This document shows, piece by piece, positions 49,090 to 56,694 of a stretch of 64,000 nucleotides of DNA; positions within the stretch are counted from its first letter, which is position 1; each line of letters starts with the position of its first letter. The DNA comes from Streptomyces mangrovisoli. Its GTDB lineage: Bacteria; Actinomycetota; Actinomycetes; Streptomycetales; Streptomycetaceae. A model generated the notes under the pieces. That model did no database searches, was not told the origin of the DNA, and was given only the letters and a program-made list of their open reading frames with translations. The DNA is taken from NCBI RefSeq assembly GCF_000974985.2, contig NZ_LAVA02000011.1:147077-211076 (forward strand). Direction: 5' to 3'. Both the position numbers and the translations under genes were made by a program.

Positions 49090-49947
49090 TTGTTCACGTC
49101 CGTCGACGATGTCTCCGCCCGCCTCGCCGAGACCGGGTATCTCGCCTCGCCCGCCGTCGCCACCACCGTCTTCCTGGCCGACCGGCTCGGCAAGCCGCTC
49201 CTGGTGGAGGGCCCCGCCGGGGTGGGCAAGACCGAACTGGCCAAGGCCGTCGCCGCCGTCGCGGACGCCCGCCTCGTACGGCTCCAGTGCTACGAGGGCG
49301 TCGACGAGTCGCGCGCCCTGTACGAGTGGAACCACGCCAAGCAGCTGCTGCGCATCAGCGCGGGCCGCGACGAGAGCTGGGACGAGGCGCGCACGGACAT
49401 CTTCAGCGAGGAGTTCCTGCTCACCCGCCCCCTGCTCACGGCCATCCGCGGCGACGAACCCACCGTCCTGCTGATCGACGAGACCGACAAGGCCGACGTC
49501 GAGATGGAGGGGCTGCTCCTGGAGGTGCTGAGCGACTTCCAGGTGACCGTGCCCGAACTCGGCACCATCACCGCGACCCGCCGCCCGTTCGTCGTGCTCA
49601 CCTCCAACGCCGGACGCGAGCTGTCCGAGGCCCTGCGCCGCCGCTGCCTGTTCCTGCACATCGGCTTCCCCGACGAGGAGCTGGAGCGCCGCATCGTGCG
49701 CCTGAAGGTTCCGGGGCTGTCCGAGGCGCTGACGGCGTCGGTGGTGCGGGTGATCGGCGCGCTGCGCGCGATGGACCTGCGCAAGGTGCCGTCGGTCGCC
49801 GAGACCGTCGACTGGGCGCGCACCCTGCTGGCGCTCGGCGCCGACACCCTCGACGAGCAGGTCGTACGCGACAGCCTGGGCGTGATCCTCAAGCATCAGG
49901 ACGACATCCTGAAGGCGGCCGCCAAGCTCGACCTGGACGCCCTGTGA
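49090..49947 (+). CDS. MoxR-type AAA+ ATPase
   Basis: A 285-residue MoxR ATPase. Walker A GPAGVGKTELAKAVA, Walker B VLLIDETDKAD (a DETD variant of DExx), a sensor-like LTSNAGREL and arginine-rich EALRRRCLFLHIGFPD are present. MoxR proteins act as chaperones with VWA partners, often in maturation of cofactor enzymes (CoxD-like). The start is TTG 49090 with GGAGG upstream. Its stop overlaps the VWA gene start (GTGA), so the two proteins are coupled and probably form a complex. Target enzyme not adjacent. Confidence 0.9.
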   Translation: MFTSVDDVSARLAETGYLASPAVATTVFLADRLGKPLLVEGPAGVGKTELAKAVAAVADARLVRLQCYEGVDESRALYEWNHAKQLLRISAGRDESWDEARTDIFSEEFLLTRPLLTAIRGDEPTVLLIDETDKADVEMEGLLLEVLSDFQVTVPELGTITATRRPFVVLTSNAGRELSEALRRRCLFLHIGFPDEELERRIVRLKVPGLSEALTASVVRVIGALRAMDLRKVPSVAETVDWARTLLALGADTLDEQVVRDSLGVILKHQDDILKAAAKLDLDAL

Positions 49948-51431
49948 CCACCCCGCCCACGCCGGCCACCCCGAGCACCGCGGACACGGCGGGCGCGGCG
50001 GACACGGCGGACTTGGCCGATTCGGCGGACTTGGCGGACACGGCGGGCGCGGCGGACACGGCGGGAGTCGCCGAGCGGCTGACCTCCCTGGTCGCGGCGC
50101 TGCGCGCGCACGGCCTGCGGATCGGCACGGGCGAGACCGTGGACGCCGCCCGCGCCGTGGAGGCGCTCGGCCTCGCGGACCGGGAGCTGCTGCGCGAGGG
50201 CCTCGCCGCCACGCTGCTGCACGACCTGGGCCGGCGCAGGGTGTTCGACCAGGTCTTCGATCTGTACTTCCCGCGCCGGGTCGGCGGCCCCGAGGACGCG
50301 TCGAGCGACCGCGACGACCTGCGCGACCGGCTCGCCGAGGCGCTCGCCGCCGGGGACCGCGCACTGCTGGCGATGCTGGCCGCGGAGGCGGTCGACGCGC
50401 TGGGCCGCTACGGCACCGGCGCGCAGGGCGGCGACGGCGGCGGTCCGGGCGGCGACGGCTGGTCGTCGTACCAGACGCTCGACCGACTGCGCCCGCAGAC
50501 GCTGCTCGCCCGCGTGCGCACGAGCGTGCGGGAGCGGGACGGGGCCACCGGGTTCGCCGACCGGCTGCTCGACGACGAGATCCGGCGGCGCATCGAGGCG
50601 TTCCGGACGCTCGTGGCCGCCGAGGCACGGCGCCGGGTCGCAGAGCGGCGGGGCGCCGAGGAGATCGCCCGGCGGGCCGTCGCCCCGAGCGCCGACCGGG
50701 TCGACTTCCTCTACGCGGGCCGCGACCGTCTCGCCGAGCTGCGCCGGACCGTGCAGCCGCTGGCCCGCAAGCTGGCCACCCGGCTCGCGGCGCGCCGCCG
50801 TCGGGCCGCCCGCGGCAGCATCGACCTGCGCCGCACCCTGCGCGGCTCACTGTCGACCGGCGGCGTCCCGATGAAGCCGGTGCTGCGCCGACGCCGCCCC
50901 GCCCGGCCCGAACTGGTGCTGCTGTGCGACGTGTCGGGGTCGGTGGCGGGCTTCTCGGACTTCACCATGCTGCTGGTGCAGGCCCTGCACGACCAGTTCT
51001 CCAAGGTACGGGTGTTCGCCTTCGTCAACCGGCTCGACGAGATCACCCCGCTCCTGGTGCACGGCACGGCCGACCCGGAGGGGCTGGGCGCGCGGATCCG
51101 CTCCGAGGCGACGCTCACCGCCTGGCACGGCAGCAGCGACTACGGCGTGGCGCTGGGCGAGTTCGCGGAGCGCCACGCCGACTCGGTGGGCCCGCGCGCC
51201 ACGGTGTTCGTCCTCGGCGACGCCCGCACGAACATGGCCGACCCGAACCTGCCCGCCGTACGCCGGATCGCCGCGCGGGCGCGCCGCGTGTACTGGCTCA
51301 ACCCCGAGCCGCGCGCCCAGTGGGGCACAGGGGACTCGGCGGCACCCGCGTACGCCGGCCTGGTCGAGATGCACGAGTGCCGCACCGCCCACCAGCTCAG
51401 CGCCCTGGTGGCCCGCCTGCTGCCGGTGTGA
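49944..51431 (+). CDS. CoxE-like VWA-domain protein
   Basis: A 495-residue protein. Residues about 1-45 are a degenerate Ala/Asp/Thr repeat (ADTAGAADTADLADSADL); about 45-330 are helical and Arg-rich; the C-terminal about 165 residues form a von Willebrand factor A domain with the metal-ion site DVSGSVAGFS (about 315), WHGSSDYGVALGEF and FVLGDARTNM. This CoxE/MoxR-VWA pairing is known to insert metals or assemble enzymes. GTG 49944 overlaps the MoxR stop. The N-terminal repeats are encoded by repetitive DNA and may vary in length. Confidence 0.87.
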   Translation: MTTPPTPATPSTADTAGAADTADLADSADLADTAGAADTAGVAERLTSLVAALRAHGLRIGTGETVDAARAVEALGLADRELLREGLAATLLHDLGRRRVFDQVFDLYFPRRVGGPEDASSDRDDLRDRLAEALAAGDRALLAMLAAEAVDALGRYGTGAQGGDGGGPGGDGWSSYQTLDRLRPQTLLARVRTSVRERDGATGFADRLLDDEIRRRIEAFRTLVAAEARRRVAERRGAEEIARRAVAPSADRVDFLYAGRDRLAELRRTVQPLARKLATRLAARRRRAARGSIDLRRTLRGSLSTGGVPMKPVLRRRRPARPELVLLCDVSGSVAGFSDFTMLLVQALHDQFSKVRVFAFVNRLDEITPLLVHGTADPEGLGARIRSEATLTAWHGSSDYGVALGEFAERHADSVGPRATVFVLGDARTNMADPNLPAVRRIAARARRVYWLNPEPRAQWGTGDSAAPAYAGLVEMHECRTAHQLSALVARLLPV

Positions 51432-51578
51432 CCGCCGGACGGCCGCCCGCACCCCTCGGCGCGACCCTGGCGGCCGTACCGGCGGCCAGGGCACCCGCAC
51501 CAGTCGGCCCGCCCGCGGCGGCCGTGCCCGTCGCCTGCACCACGCCGCCGAGGTGTCCGTCGGACGACGGGGCGGTTC

Positions 51579-51944
51579 TCAGGTGTCGTCCGCCTTGGCG
51601 TACTCGTTGGCCATGGTGCCCGCGAAGTCGTACACGATGGCCTGCTCGTCCCCCACCACCCAGGCGTCGTGTCCCGGGGGCAGGACGAAGACGTCGCCGG
51701 GCCCGACCTCGCCCTCGCCGCCGTCGTCCATGACCACGTGCATACGGCCCTGGACCATGTAGCCGTTGTGGTGGATCTGGCAGGTCTTGGTGCCCGCGAT
51801 CGGGCCCACGGACTCCGACCAGCGCCAGCCCGGTTCGAAGGTGCCCACGGCGAAGTCCAGCCCGGTGAGGTGGACGGCCTCGAGGTGACCACGCGGAAAG
51901 TCGCGCCGCTCGTCGGCTTTGTCGACCGTCTTCACTTCCAGCAT
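51579..51944 (-). CDS. Cupin-domain protein
   Basis: A 121-residue single cupin barrel. Motif 1 is IHHNGYMVQGRMHVVMDDG and motif 2 is GPGDVFVLPPGHDAWVVG, both with histidine and glutamate or glutamine ligands for a metal. No other domain. Single cupins of this kind may act as small enzymes or sensors. ATG 51944 follows GGGAGG; an in-frame start 27 bases upstream (51971) is less well placed. It lies convergent to the VWA gene and 76 bases upstream of the dehydratase on the same strand. Confidence 0.85.
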   Translation of the reverse strand: MLEVKTVDKADERRDFPRGHLEAVHLTGLDFAVGTFEPGWRWSESVGPIAGTKTCQIHHNGYMVQGRMHVVMDDGGEGEVGPGDVFVLPPGHDAWVVGDEQAIVYDFAGTMANEYAKADDT

Positions 51945-52020
51945 GACGGGCCTCCCTTCCGTCCACTCCATGGTCCGCCTGTCAAACGGGCGGTGCCAAC
52001 CTGGTGCCGTACGCGGACGA

Positions 52021-52995
52021 TCAGTGGGCGGGGCCCAGCAGTTCCGCGAAGCGTGCCGCGTCGACGTTGCCGCCGGAGAGGATCACCCCGACCCGCTTCG
52101 GCAGCCGCCCCGCGCGCCCGGCGAGGAGGGCCGCGAGCCCGCTGGCACCGCTCGGCTCCAGCACGGTCTTCAGCCGCTCGAAGGCGAAGCGCATCGCGTC
52201 GCGGATCTCGTCGTCGCCGACCAGCACGATCTCGTCGACCAGCCGCCGGGTCACCGAGAACGTCAACTCTCCGGGCGTGTGCACGGCTTGGCCGTCGGCT
52301 ATGGTCCGCGGCACCGGTACGGCGACCCGGTGGCCCGCCGCCAGGGACCGCTTGGTGTCGTCGCCCGCCTCCGGCTCTACACCCATCACCCGCAGGCCGG
52401 GGTGCAGCCCCTTCGCGGCCGTGGCGCAGCCCGCGATCAGCCCACCGCCGCCGACGGGCACCAGCAGGACGTCCAGTTCGCCCGTCTCCTCCAGCAGTTC
52501 GAGGGCGGCGGTGCCCTGCCCCGCCATCACGTGCGGGTGCTCGTACGGCGGGATGAGGGTCAGGCCCCGCTCGGCTGCCAGGGCCTCGGCGATGGCGACG
52601 CGGTCGCCGGTGTAGCGGTCGTAGGTGACGATCTCGGCGCCGTAGGCGGCGGTCGCCTCGCGCTTCGACCGGGGGGCGTCCTCCGGCATCACGATCACCG
52701 CGGTGGTGCCGAGCTCCCGGGCGGCGAGGGCGACGGCCTGGGCGTGGTTGCCGGAGGAGTAGGCCGCTACGCCGCGGGCGAGCTGCTCGGGGCCGAGCCG
52801 GGAGGCCGCGTTGTAGGCGCCGCGGAACTTGAAGGCGCCGACCCGCTGGAGGTTCTCGCTCTTGAGGTGGACCTCTGCGCCCACGAGTGCGTCGAGGGTG
52901 CGCGAGCGCAGCACGGGGGTGCGGTGGGCGACGCCCTTGATCTGATCGGCGGCCTCGCGGATGTCGTCCAGGGTCACCGGCGGGTGGATGGTCAC
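52021..52995 (-). CDS. Threonine/serine dehydratase (PLP-dependent)
   Basis: A 324-residue fold-type II PLP enzyme. The lysine that binds PLP lies in VGAFKFRGAYNAASRL, SSGNHAQAVALAAREL follows, and GGGGLIAG is the phosphate loop. It lacks the C-terminal ACT regulatory domain of biosynthetic IlvA, so it is the catabolic/serine-threonine type. It deaminates L-threonine or L-serine to 2-oxo acids, or acts as a related racemase. GTG 52995 overlaps the stop of the upstream YheO-like regulator gene (GTGA), so the pair is coupled and probably co-regulated. Confidence 0.9.
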   Translation of the reverse strand: MTIHPPVTLDDIREAADQIKGVAHRTPVLRSRTLDALVGAEVHLKSENLQRVGAFKFRGAYNAASRLGPEQLARGVAAYSSGNHAQAVALAARELGTTAVIVMPEDAPRSKREATAAYGAEIVTYDRYTGDRVAIAEALAAERGLTLIPPYEHPHVMAGQGTAALELLEETGELDVLLVPVGGGGLIAGCATAAKGLHPGLRVMGVEPEAGDDTKRSLAAGHRVAVPVPRTIADGQAVHTPGELTFSVTRRLVDEIVLVGDDEIRDAMRFAFERLKTVLEPSGASGLAALLAGRAGRLPKRVGVILSGGNVDAARFAELLGPAH

Positions 52996-53774
52996 GCGTG
53001 ATCTCCCTCGGGGTTCGGTACGAGGTTCGGGGCGGGCTCCGGGACGTTGCCCTGGGCGAGGTCAGGGATGTTGTCCGGGCTGGGGTCCTGGACGTTGTCC
53101 GGGGTGGGCGGCCGGGCGGCTCTCGCCTGGGCCAGGTAGCTGTAGGCGGAGGCGCGGGAGATGCCGAGCCGGCGGGCCACCTGCTCGACCGAGCGACGGA
53201 CCGCGAACACGCCCCTGCGGTCGAGGCCGCGGAAGAGGTCCAGGCGCTGGTCGCGGTCGAGTCCGGACCAGTCCGCATGCCGGTGCAGCTGGTCGGCGTC
53301 GACGATCGCGTCGATCACCGAGTCGAGGTCGTCGCCGAAGAAGGTGGTCGGCGGCTCCGCGGGGGCGGCGCCCAGCCCGGCGAGCGCGCCGAGCAGGGCG
53401 TGGGCCTGGTCGACGGCGGTCACGTCCACGTTCACACACAGGGCGCCGAAGACCGCGCCGGTCGAGTCCCGCAGGGGCAGCGTCGAGGACTTGAGCAGCT
53501 TCCCGGACGGGGTGCGGGTGCGGTAGCCGACCTCGTCCCGTGCCGCGTCGCCCAGGGCGGCCATCCGGAGGCCGATCTCGCTCATCGTGGCGCCGACGGC
53601 CCGCCCGGTGACGTCTCCGCCGACGGCGACGACGGAGTGCTCGGGGTCGCGGTAGTCGTGCAGGACCACTTCGCAGACGGGCCCGAACGTGGCCGCGAGC
53701 CCGCCGACGATCCGGGCCAGCGCGCCGAGAACGGCGTCACGCTCATGGCGCAGCGCGGTGTCGGTAGCTCCCAC
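52992..53774 (-). CDS. YheO/DauR-like transcriptional regulator
   Basis: A 260-residue regulator. The N-terminal YheO-like PAS domain (about 10-130; ALARIVGGLAATFGPVCEVVLHDYRD; GKLLKSSTLPLRD; FGALCVNVDVTAV) is followed by a C-terminal helix-turn-helix (QVARRLGISRASAYSYLAQAR). The last 40 residues are a Pro/Asn/Asp-rich tail with repeats (DNVQDPSPDNIPDL). GTG 53774 has GAAGGGGG upstream. Members such as DauR control amino-acid catabolism, so the coupled dehydratase is a natural target and an amino-acid ligand is likely. A symmetrical TGGAC-N5-GTCCA site lies 46 bases upstream. Confidence 0.83.
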   Translation of the reverse strand: MGATDTALRHERDAVLGALARIVGGLAATFGPVCEVVLHDYRDPEHSVVAVGGDVTGRAVGATMSEIGLRMAALGDAARDEVGYRTRTPSGKLLKSSTLPLRDSTGAVFGALCVNVDVTAVDQAHALLGALAGLGAAPAEPPTTFFGDDLDSVIDAIVDADQLHRHADWSGLDRDQRLDLFRGLDRRGVFAVRRSVEQVARRLGISRASAYSYLAQARAARPPTPDNVQDPSPDNIPDLAQGNVPEPAPNLVPNPEGDHA

Positions 53775-53819
53775 GCGCCCCACCCCCTTCCCACTCCTCT
53801 GTTCTGGGTCATCCGCCTC

Positions 53820-53834
53820 TGGACCATCTGTCCA
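53820..53834. promoter_or_regulatory. Operator candidate upstream of the YheO-like regulator
   Basis: TGGAC-CATCT-GTCCA, perfect 5-base arms, inside a wider imperfect dyad (CTCTGGA at 53816 and TCCAGAG at 53851). It lies near a minus-strand TACAGT -10 candidate. Probably autoregulation of the regulator-dehydratase pair. Confidence 0.4.
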
Positions 53835-53951
53835 ATCACTGTACAGAATTTCCAGAGACCACCCAAGGGGGCGCGGGAGCGCGGGGTGGTGAAGGGGGGG
53901 CGCGCGGGAGCGCAAGGTGCCAGGGAGCCGTGTGAAAGAGAGAGGGGACCG

Positions 53952-54854
53952 TCAGGACGGGGTCAGCGGCAGGTCGTCCGTGAACGCGTTGACCGGCTGG
54001 GCCATGGGCCGGGTGCCGCGCACGTCGAGGGCCGCCTCCGCGGACCTCGTGCCGAGGGCACCCCGGGGGTGCCAGGTGCCGGTGACCGCGAGCCAGGTGT
54101 CGGCGGCCGGCGCCCCGCCGCCGTACATGCGGATCTTGACGGTCTGCGCGTCCGCCGCGCAGCACGTGAAGATGATCCGGGTCAGATACCAGCCGCCGCC
54201 CCGCGCGGCCGGGGTGACGAAGCCGGTGAGCCGCACCGCGCGGCCCTCGATGGCGTGGGCGTGGTCCTGTTGGACCCGGGTGGTGAAGTCGGTGAGGGTC
54301 ATCGGCAGCGGAGAGGTCGCGGGCAGGGGCGCGAACTGCTGGTGCCGGGCGACGGGTTTCCCGCCGGCCCGGGCCGCCGTGTACGCGCCGAGGGCGGACG
54401 GGGCGTAGACCAGCAGGCTCAGCGCGGGCAGGAACAGCAGCCAGGCGACTCGGGGGGCGGCGGCGTGGTCGTGGCCGTGGTCGTGACCGTGGTCATGGGT
54501 GTGCTCGCGCTGGTGCTCGTCGCCGTGGTCGTGGTCATGGGTGTGCTCGCGCTGGTGCTCGTCGCCGTGGTCATGGGCGTGCTGGTGCTGGTGCTGGTGC
54601 TCGTGGTCACGGGTGCAGGCGTGACCGTCCGCGGAGCAGTCGGCCGCACCGCCCCCGGCCCGCTCCCGCTTCCGTTCCCGCCACCCCAGCACCCCCGACA
54701 CCGCCCCCAGCAGCGTCAACAGCACCCCGGAGGCGATCAGCAGCGGGCGCAGCCCCTCCTTGACGTAGCGCAGGTACAGATCGGTGAACAGCGCGGAGTG
54801 CAGCAGTCCGGCTCCGATGAGGAGCAGCAGGACCACCTGGACGGGGCGCTTCAC
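53952..54854 (-). CDS. TIGR03943-family protein with histidine-rich loop
   Basis: A 300-residue protein. Two N-terminal membrane helices (about 6-55) are followed by a His/Asp/Glu-rich hydrophilic segment (about 80-130) in which HD/EH pairs dominate (for example DHEHQHQHQHAHDHGDEH), then a helix (about 135-160) and a C-terminal domain carrying TCCAADAQTVKIRMYGG. The TIGR03943 partner-of-permease family is paired with UPF0718 permeases. The His-rich loop is typical of zinc-, nickel- or cobalt-handling proteins. GTG 54854 overlaps the permease stop (GTGA). Metal transport or chaperoning is inferred. Confidence 0.83.
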   Translation of the reverse strand: MKRPVQVVLLLLIGAGLLHSALFTDLYLRYVKEGLRPLLIASGVLLTLLGAVSGVLGWRERKRERAGGGAADCSADGHACTRDHEHQHQHQHAHDHGDEHQREHTHDHDHGDEHQREHTHDHGHDHGHDHAAAPRVAWLLFLPALSLLVYAPSALGAYTAARAGGKPVARHQQFAPLPATSPLPMTLTDFTTRVQQDHAHAIEGRAVRLTGFVTPAARGGGWYLTRIIFTCCAADAQTVKIRMYGGGAPAADTWLAVTGTWHPRGALGTRSAEAALDVRGTRPMAQPVNAFTDDLPLTPS

Positions 54855-55984
54855 AGCAGCGTGCCTCCGATCAGAACGCTGGCGGCGACCGCGACGACCG
54901 TCGTCGCCGTGGAGAAGCGGACGGCGAAGGCGCGGCCGAACGTGCCGGCCTGAAGGGCGATCAGTTTCAGATCGACCATCGGCCCCACGACCATGAACGC
55001 CAGCCGGGCCGTCGGCGAGAACCCGGTCAGGGACGCGGCGACGAACGCGTCCGCCTCCGAGCAGACCGCCAGCAGCACGGCCAGCCCGGCGAGGAACAGC
55101 ACCGACAGCCAGGGTGAACCGGAGAAGGTGTCGAGGACCGAACGGGGAACGGCCACGTTGAACGTCGCCGCCGCCATCGCGCCCAGCACGAGGAACCCGC
55201 CCGCGTGCAGGAAGTCGTGCTGGAAACCCTCGCGGAACTCCCGCCACCGGTTGCCGCCGTGCCGGTGCCCGGTGTGCCGCACGACGGGCCGCAGCCATTC
55301 CTCCTTGCCGAGCCAGAGCCACAGCCATCCCATGACCGCGGCCGTCGCGAGCGACGCGAGCAACCGGGCCGCGACCATCGCGGGGTTGCCGGGGAACGCG
55401 ACCGCCGTCGCGGTGAGCACGACCGGGTTGATCGCGGGCGCGGAGAGCAGGAACGCGAACGCCGCGGCCGGGGTGACACCCCGCCGGATGAGGCTGTTCG
55501 CGACGGGCACGGAGGCGCACTCGCAGCCCGGCAGCACCGCGCCGGCCATCCCCGCGACCGGGACCGCGAGCGCGGGCCGCCGGGGCAGCACCCGGGTGAA
55601 CAGGTCGGCCGGGACGAAGGCGTTGATCGCCCCGGACAGCAGGGTGCCCAGCAGCAGGAAGGGCAGCGCCTGCACGGTGATGGCCAGACAGACCGTGCGC
55701 CACGCCTGGACGGCCGGCCGGTCCGGCCACGCGGTGCCCGCCAAGAGAACGAGAGCGGAGACGGCCGCGGCCAGGACGAGGGCGGCCCACGGAGGGCGCA
55801 CGCGGCGTCGGCGCCGGACGGCGGGGCCCGGTGCCGGTGTCGCGATCGCCGTCGCCGTCACCGCCGTCGTCGCCGTGCCGGTCACCGCCGTCGTCGCCGT
55901 GGCCGTCACTGCCGCCGTCGCCGTCGCCGTCGGTACCGGTGTCGCCCCGGCCGCACCCTCGGCCATTTCATCCGCTTTTGACAT
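54851..55984 (-). CDS. UPF0718-type membrane permease
   Basis: A 377-residue membrane protein with about eight helices after a 60-residue Thr/Ala-rich low-complexity N-terminus. The conserved core has AGAVLPGCECASVPVANSLIRRG with two cysteines and FLLSAPAINPVVLTATAVAF, as in UPF0718/DUF318 permeases. Together with the TIGR03943 protein it forms a two-component unit; related pairs are thought to export or import small solutes or metal complexes. ATG 55984 has GGAG 5-6 bases upstream; a longer start at 56026 is possible. Its promoter should lie in the 189-base gap after the ArsR gene, or be shared with it. Confidence 0.85.
   Translation of the reverse strand: MSKADEMAEGAAGATPVPTATATAAVTATATTAVTGTATTAVTATAIATPAPGPAVRRRRRVRPPWAALVLAAAVSALVLLAGTAWPDRPAVQAWRTVCLAITVQALPFLLLGTLLSGAINAFVPADLFTRVLPRRPALAVPVAGMAGAVLPGCECASVPVANSLIRRGVTPAAAFAFLLSAPAINPVVLTATAVAFPGNPAMVAARLLASLATAAVMGWLWLWLGKEEWLRPVVRHTGHRHGGNRWREFREGFQHDFLHAGGFLVLGAMAAATFNVAVPRSVLDTFSGSPWLSVLFLAGLAVLLAVCSEADAFVAASLTGFSPTARLAFMVVGPMVDLKLIALQAGTFGRAFAVRFSTATTVVAVAASVLIGGTLL
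55845..55950 (-). repeat. Degenerate GCC/GTC repeat in the permease N-terminus
   Basis: A reiterated ~30-base unit built from GCCGTC and GTCACC words encodes the Thr/Ala/Val run at the N-terminus of the permease (TATATT, AVTATA). It is probably variable between strains. Confidence 0.6.
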
Positions 55985-56173
55985 TTTCACTCCGGATGTC
56001 AGTGTCTGGCCGAACATAAGCGACACCCGGAGTCAGGTCAGCGCGCACACGCCGCCGCGCGCGAATGCCCCCCTGTCAGTCGTGCGGCACCCGGCCCCGA
56101 ACCCGCGGCACCCGGCCCCGCGGCACCCGCCCCAGCCACGCGACACCCGACTGCGGCCCCGCCGCACCGGACC

Positions 56174-56533
56174 TCAGTCGTGCGGCGCCTGGCCGCTCAC
56201 CCGGTGGTCGGCGTGGCTGAGCGCCTCCATCACCAGTCGGCGCAGATGCCCGTCGCGGAGGCTGTAGTACACGTGCCGGCCCGCGCGCCGCGTCTCGACC
56301 AGCCCCGCCAGCCGCAGCTTGGCCAGGTGCTGGCTGACCGCCGTACGGGACGCGCCGCACCGCTCGGCGAGCGAGCCGACGTCCGACTCGGCCTGCGCGA
56401 GCAGCCACAGCAGATGGAGCCGGGTCGCGTCCGAGAGCAGCGCGAACACCTCCGCCGCCTCCGCGAGCCGGACACCGTCCGGCGGCCGCAGATGCGCACC
56501 GGGTGCAGCTGACAGGGGCTCGCGAGCAGACAT
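56174..56533 (-). CDS. ArsR/SmtB-family metal sensor with CzrA-like alpha-5 site
   Basis: A 119-residue ArsR repressor. Helix-turn-helix: LAERCGASRTAVSQHLAKLRLAGLVETRRAGRHV (seen in part). The C-terminal helix reads DGHLRRLVMEALSHADH; its D-x-H-x10-H-x2-H spacing exactly matches the alpha-5 zinc site of CzrA-type sensors. No alpha-3 cysteine pair is present. So the protein should sense Zn(II), or possibly Ni/Co. ATG 56533 lies 6 bases after a TACGCT -10 box, hence a leaderless candidate. A 26-base palindrome (56616-56641) in front of the divergent MFS gene is the likely operator, so MFS is a metal exporter candidate. Confidence 0.9.
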   Translation of the reverse strand: MSAREPLSAAPGAHLRPPDGVRLAEAAEVFALLSDATRLHLLWLLAQAESDVGSLAERCGASRTAVSQHLAKLRLAGLVETRRAGRHVYYSLRDGHLRRLVMEALSHADHRVSGQAPHD

Positions 56534-56539
56534 GGACAC

Positions 56540-56545
56540 AGCGTA
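56540..56545 (-). promoter_or_regulatory. -10 box of a leaderless promoter for the ArsR gene
   Basis: Minus-strand TACGCT, 6 bases before ATG 56533. Confidence 0.5.
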
Positions 56546-56615
56546 GAGCGCCCCGAGTCGGCACAGAGCGCCAGGAGTCGGCCGCGGAGCGGGCGCCGGG
56601 ACCGATTCCGTACCC

Positions 56616-56641
56616 GACAGGTGCGCATCTGCGCACCTGTC
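56616..56641. promoter_or_regulatory. ArsR-type operator upstream of the MFS gene
   Basis: GACAGGTGCGCA-TC-TGCGCACCTGTC has perfect 12-base arms. Its TGCGCA-N2-TGCGCA core resembles SmtB/CzrA operators. It directly abuts a TACAGT -10 box (56644-56649), so a bound repressor would block the MFS promoter. Confidence 0.8.
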
Positions 56642-56694
56642 GATACAGTGAGGACAGACCCTGGCACCGCTCCCCGTCCGGCCGAGGGACCCGC

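Noticed and set aside
55970..55990. Possible Zur box around the permease start (TGAAAATG half)
   Set aside because: Only one half matches the 7-1-7 Zur palindrome; the other half reads TCAAAAG. About 8 of 15 positions is no better than expected by chance for this A+T-rich patch.
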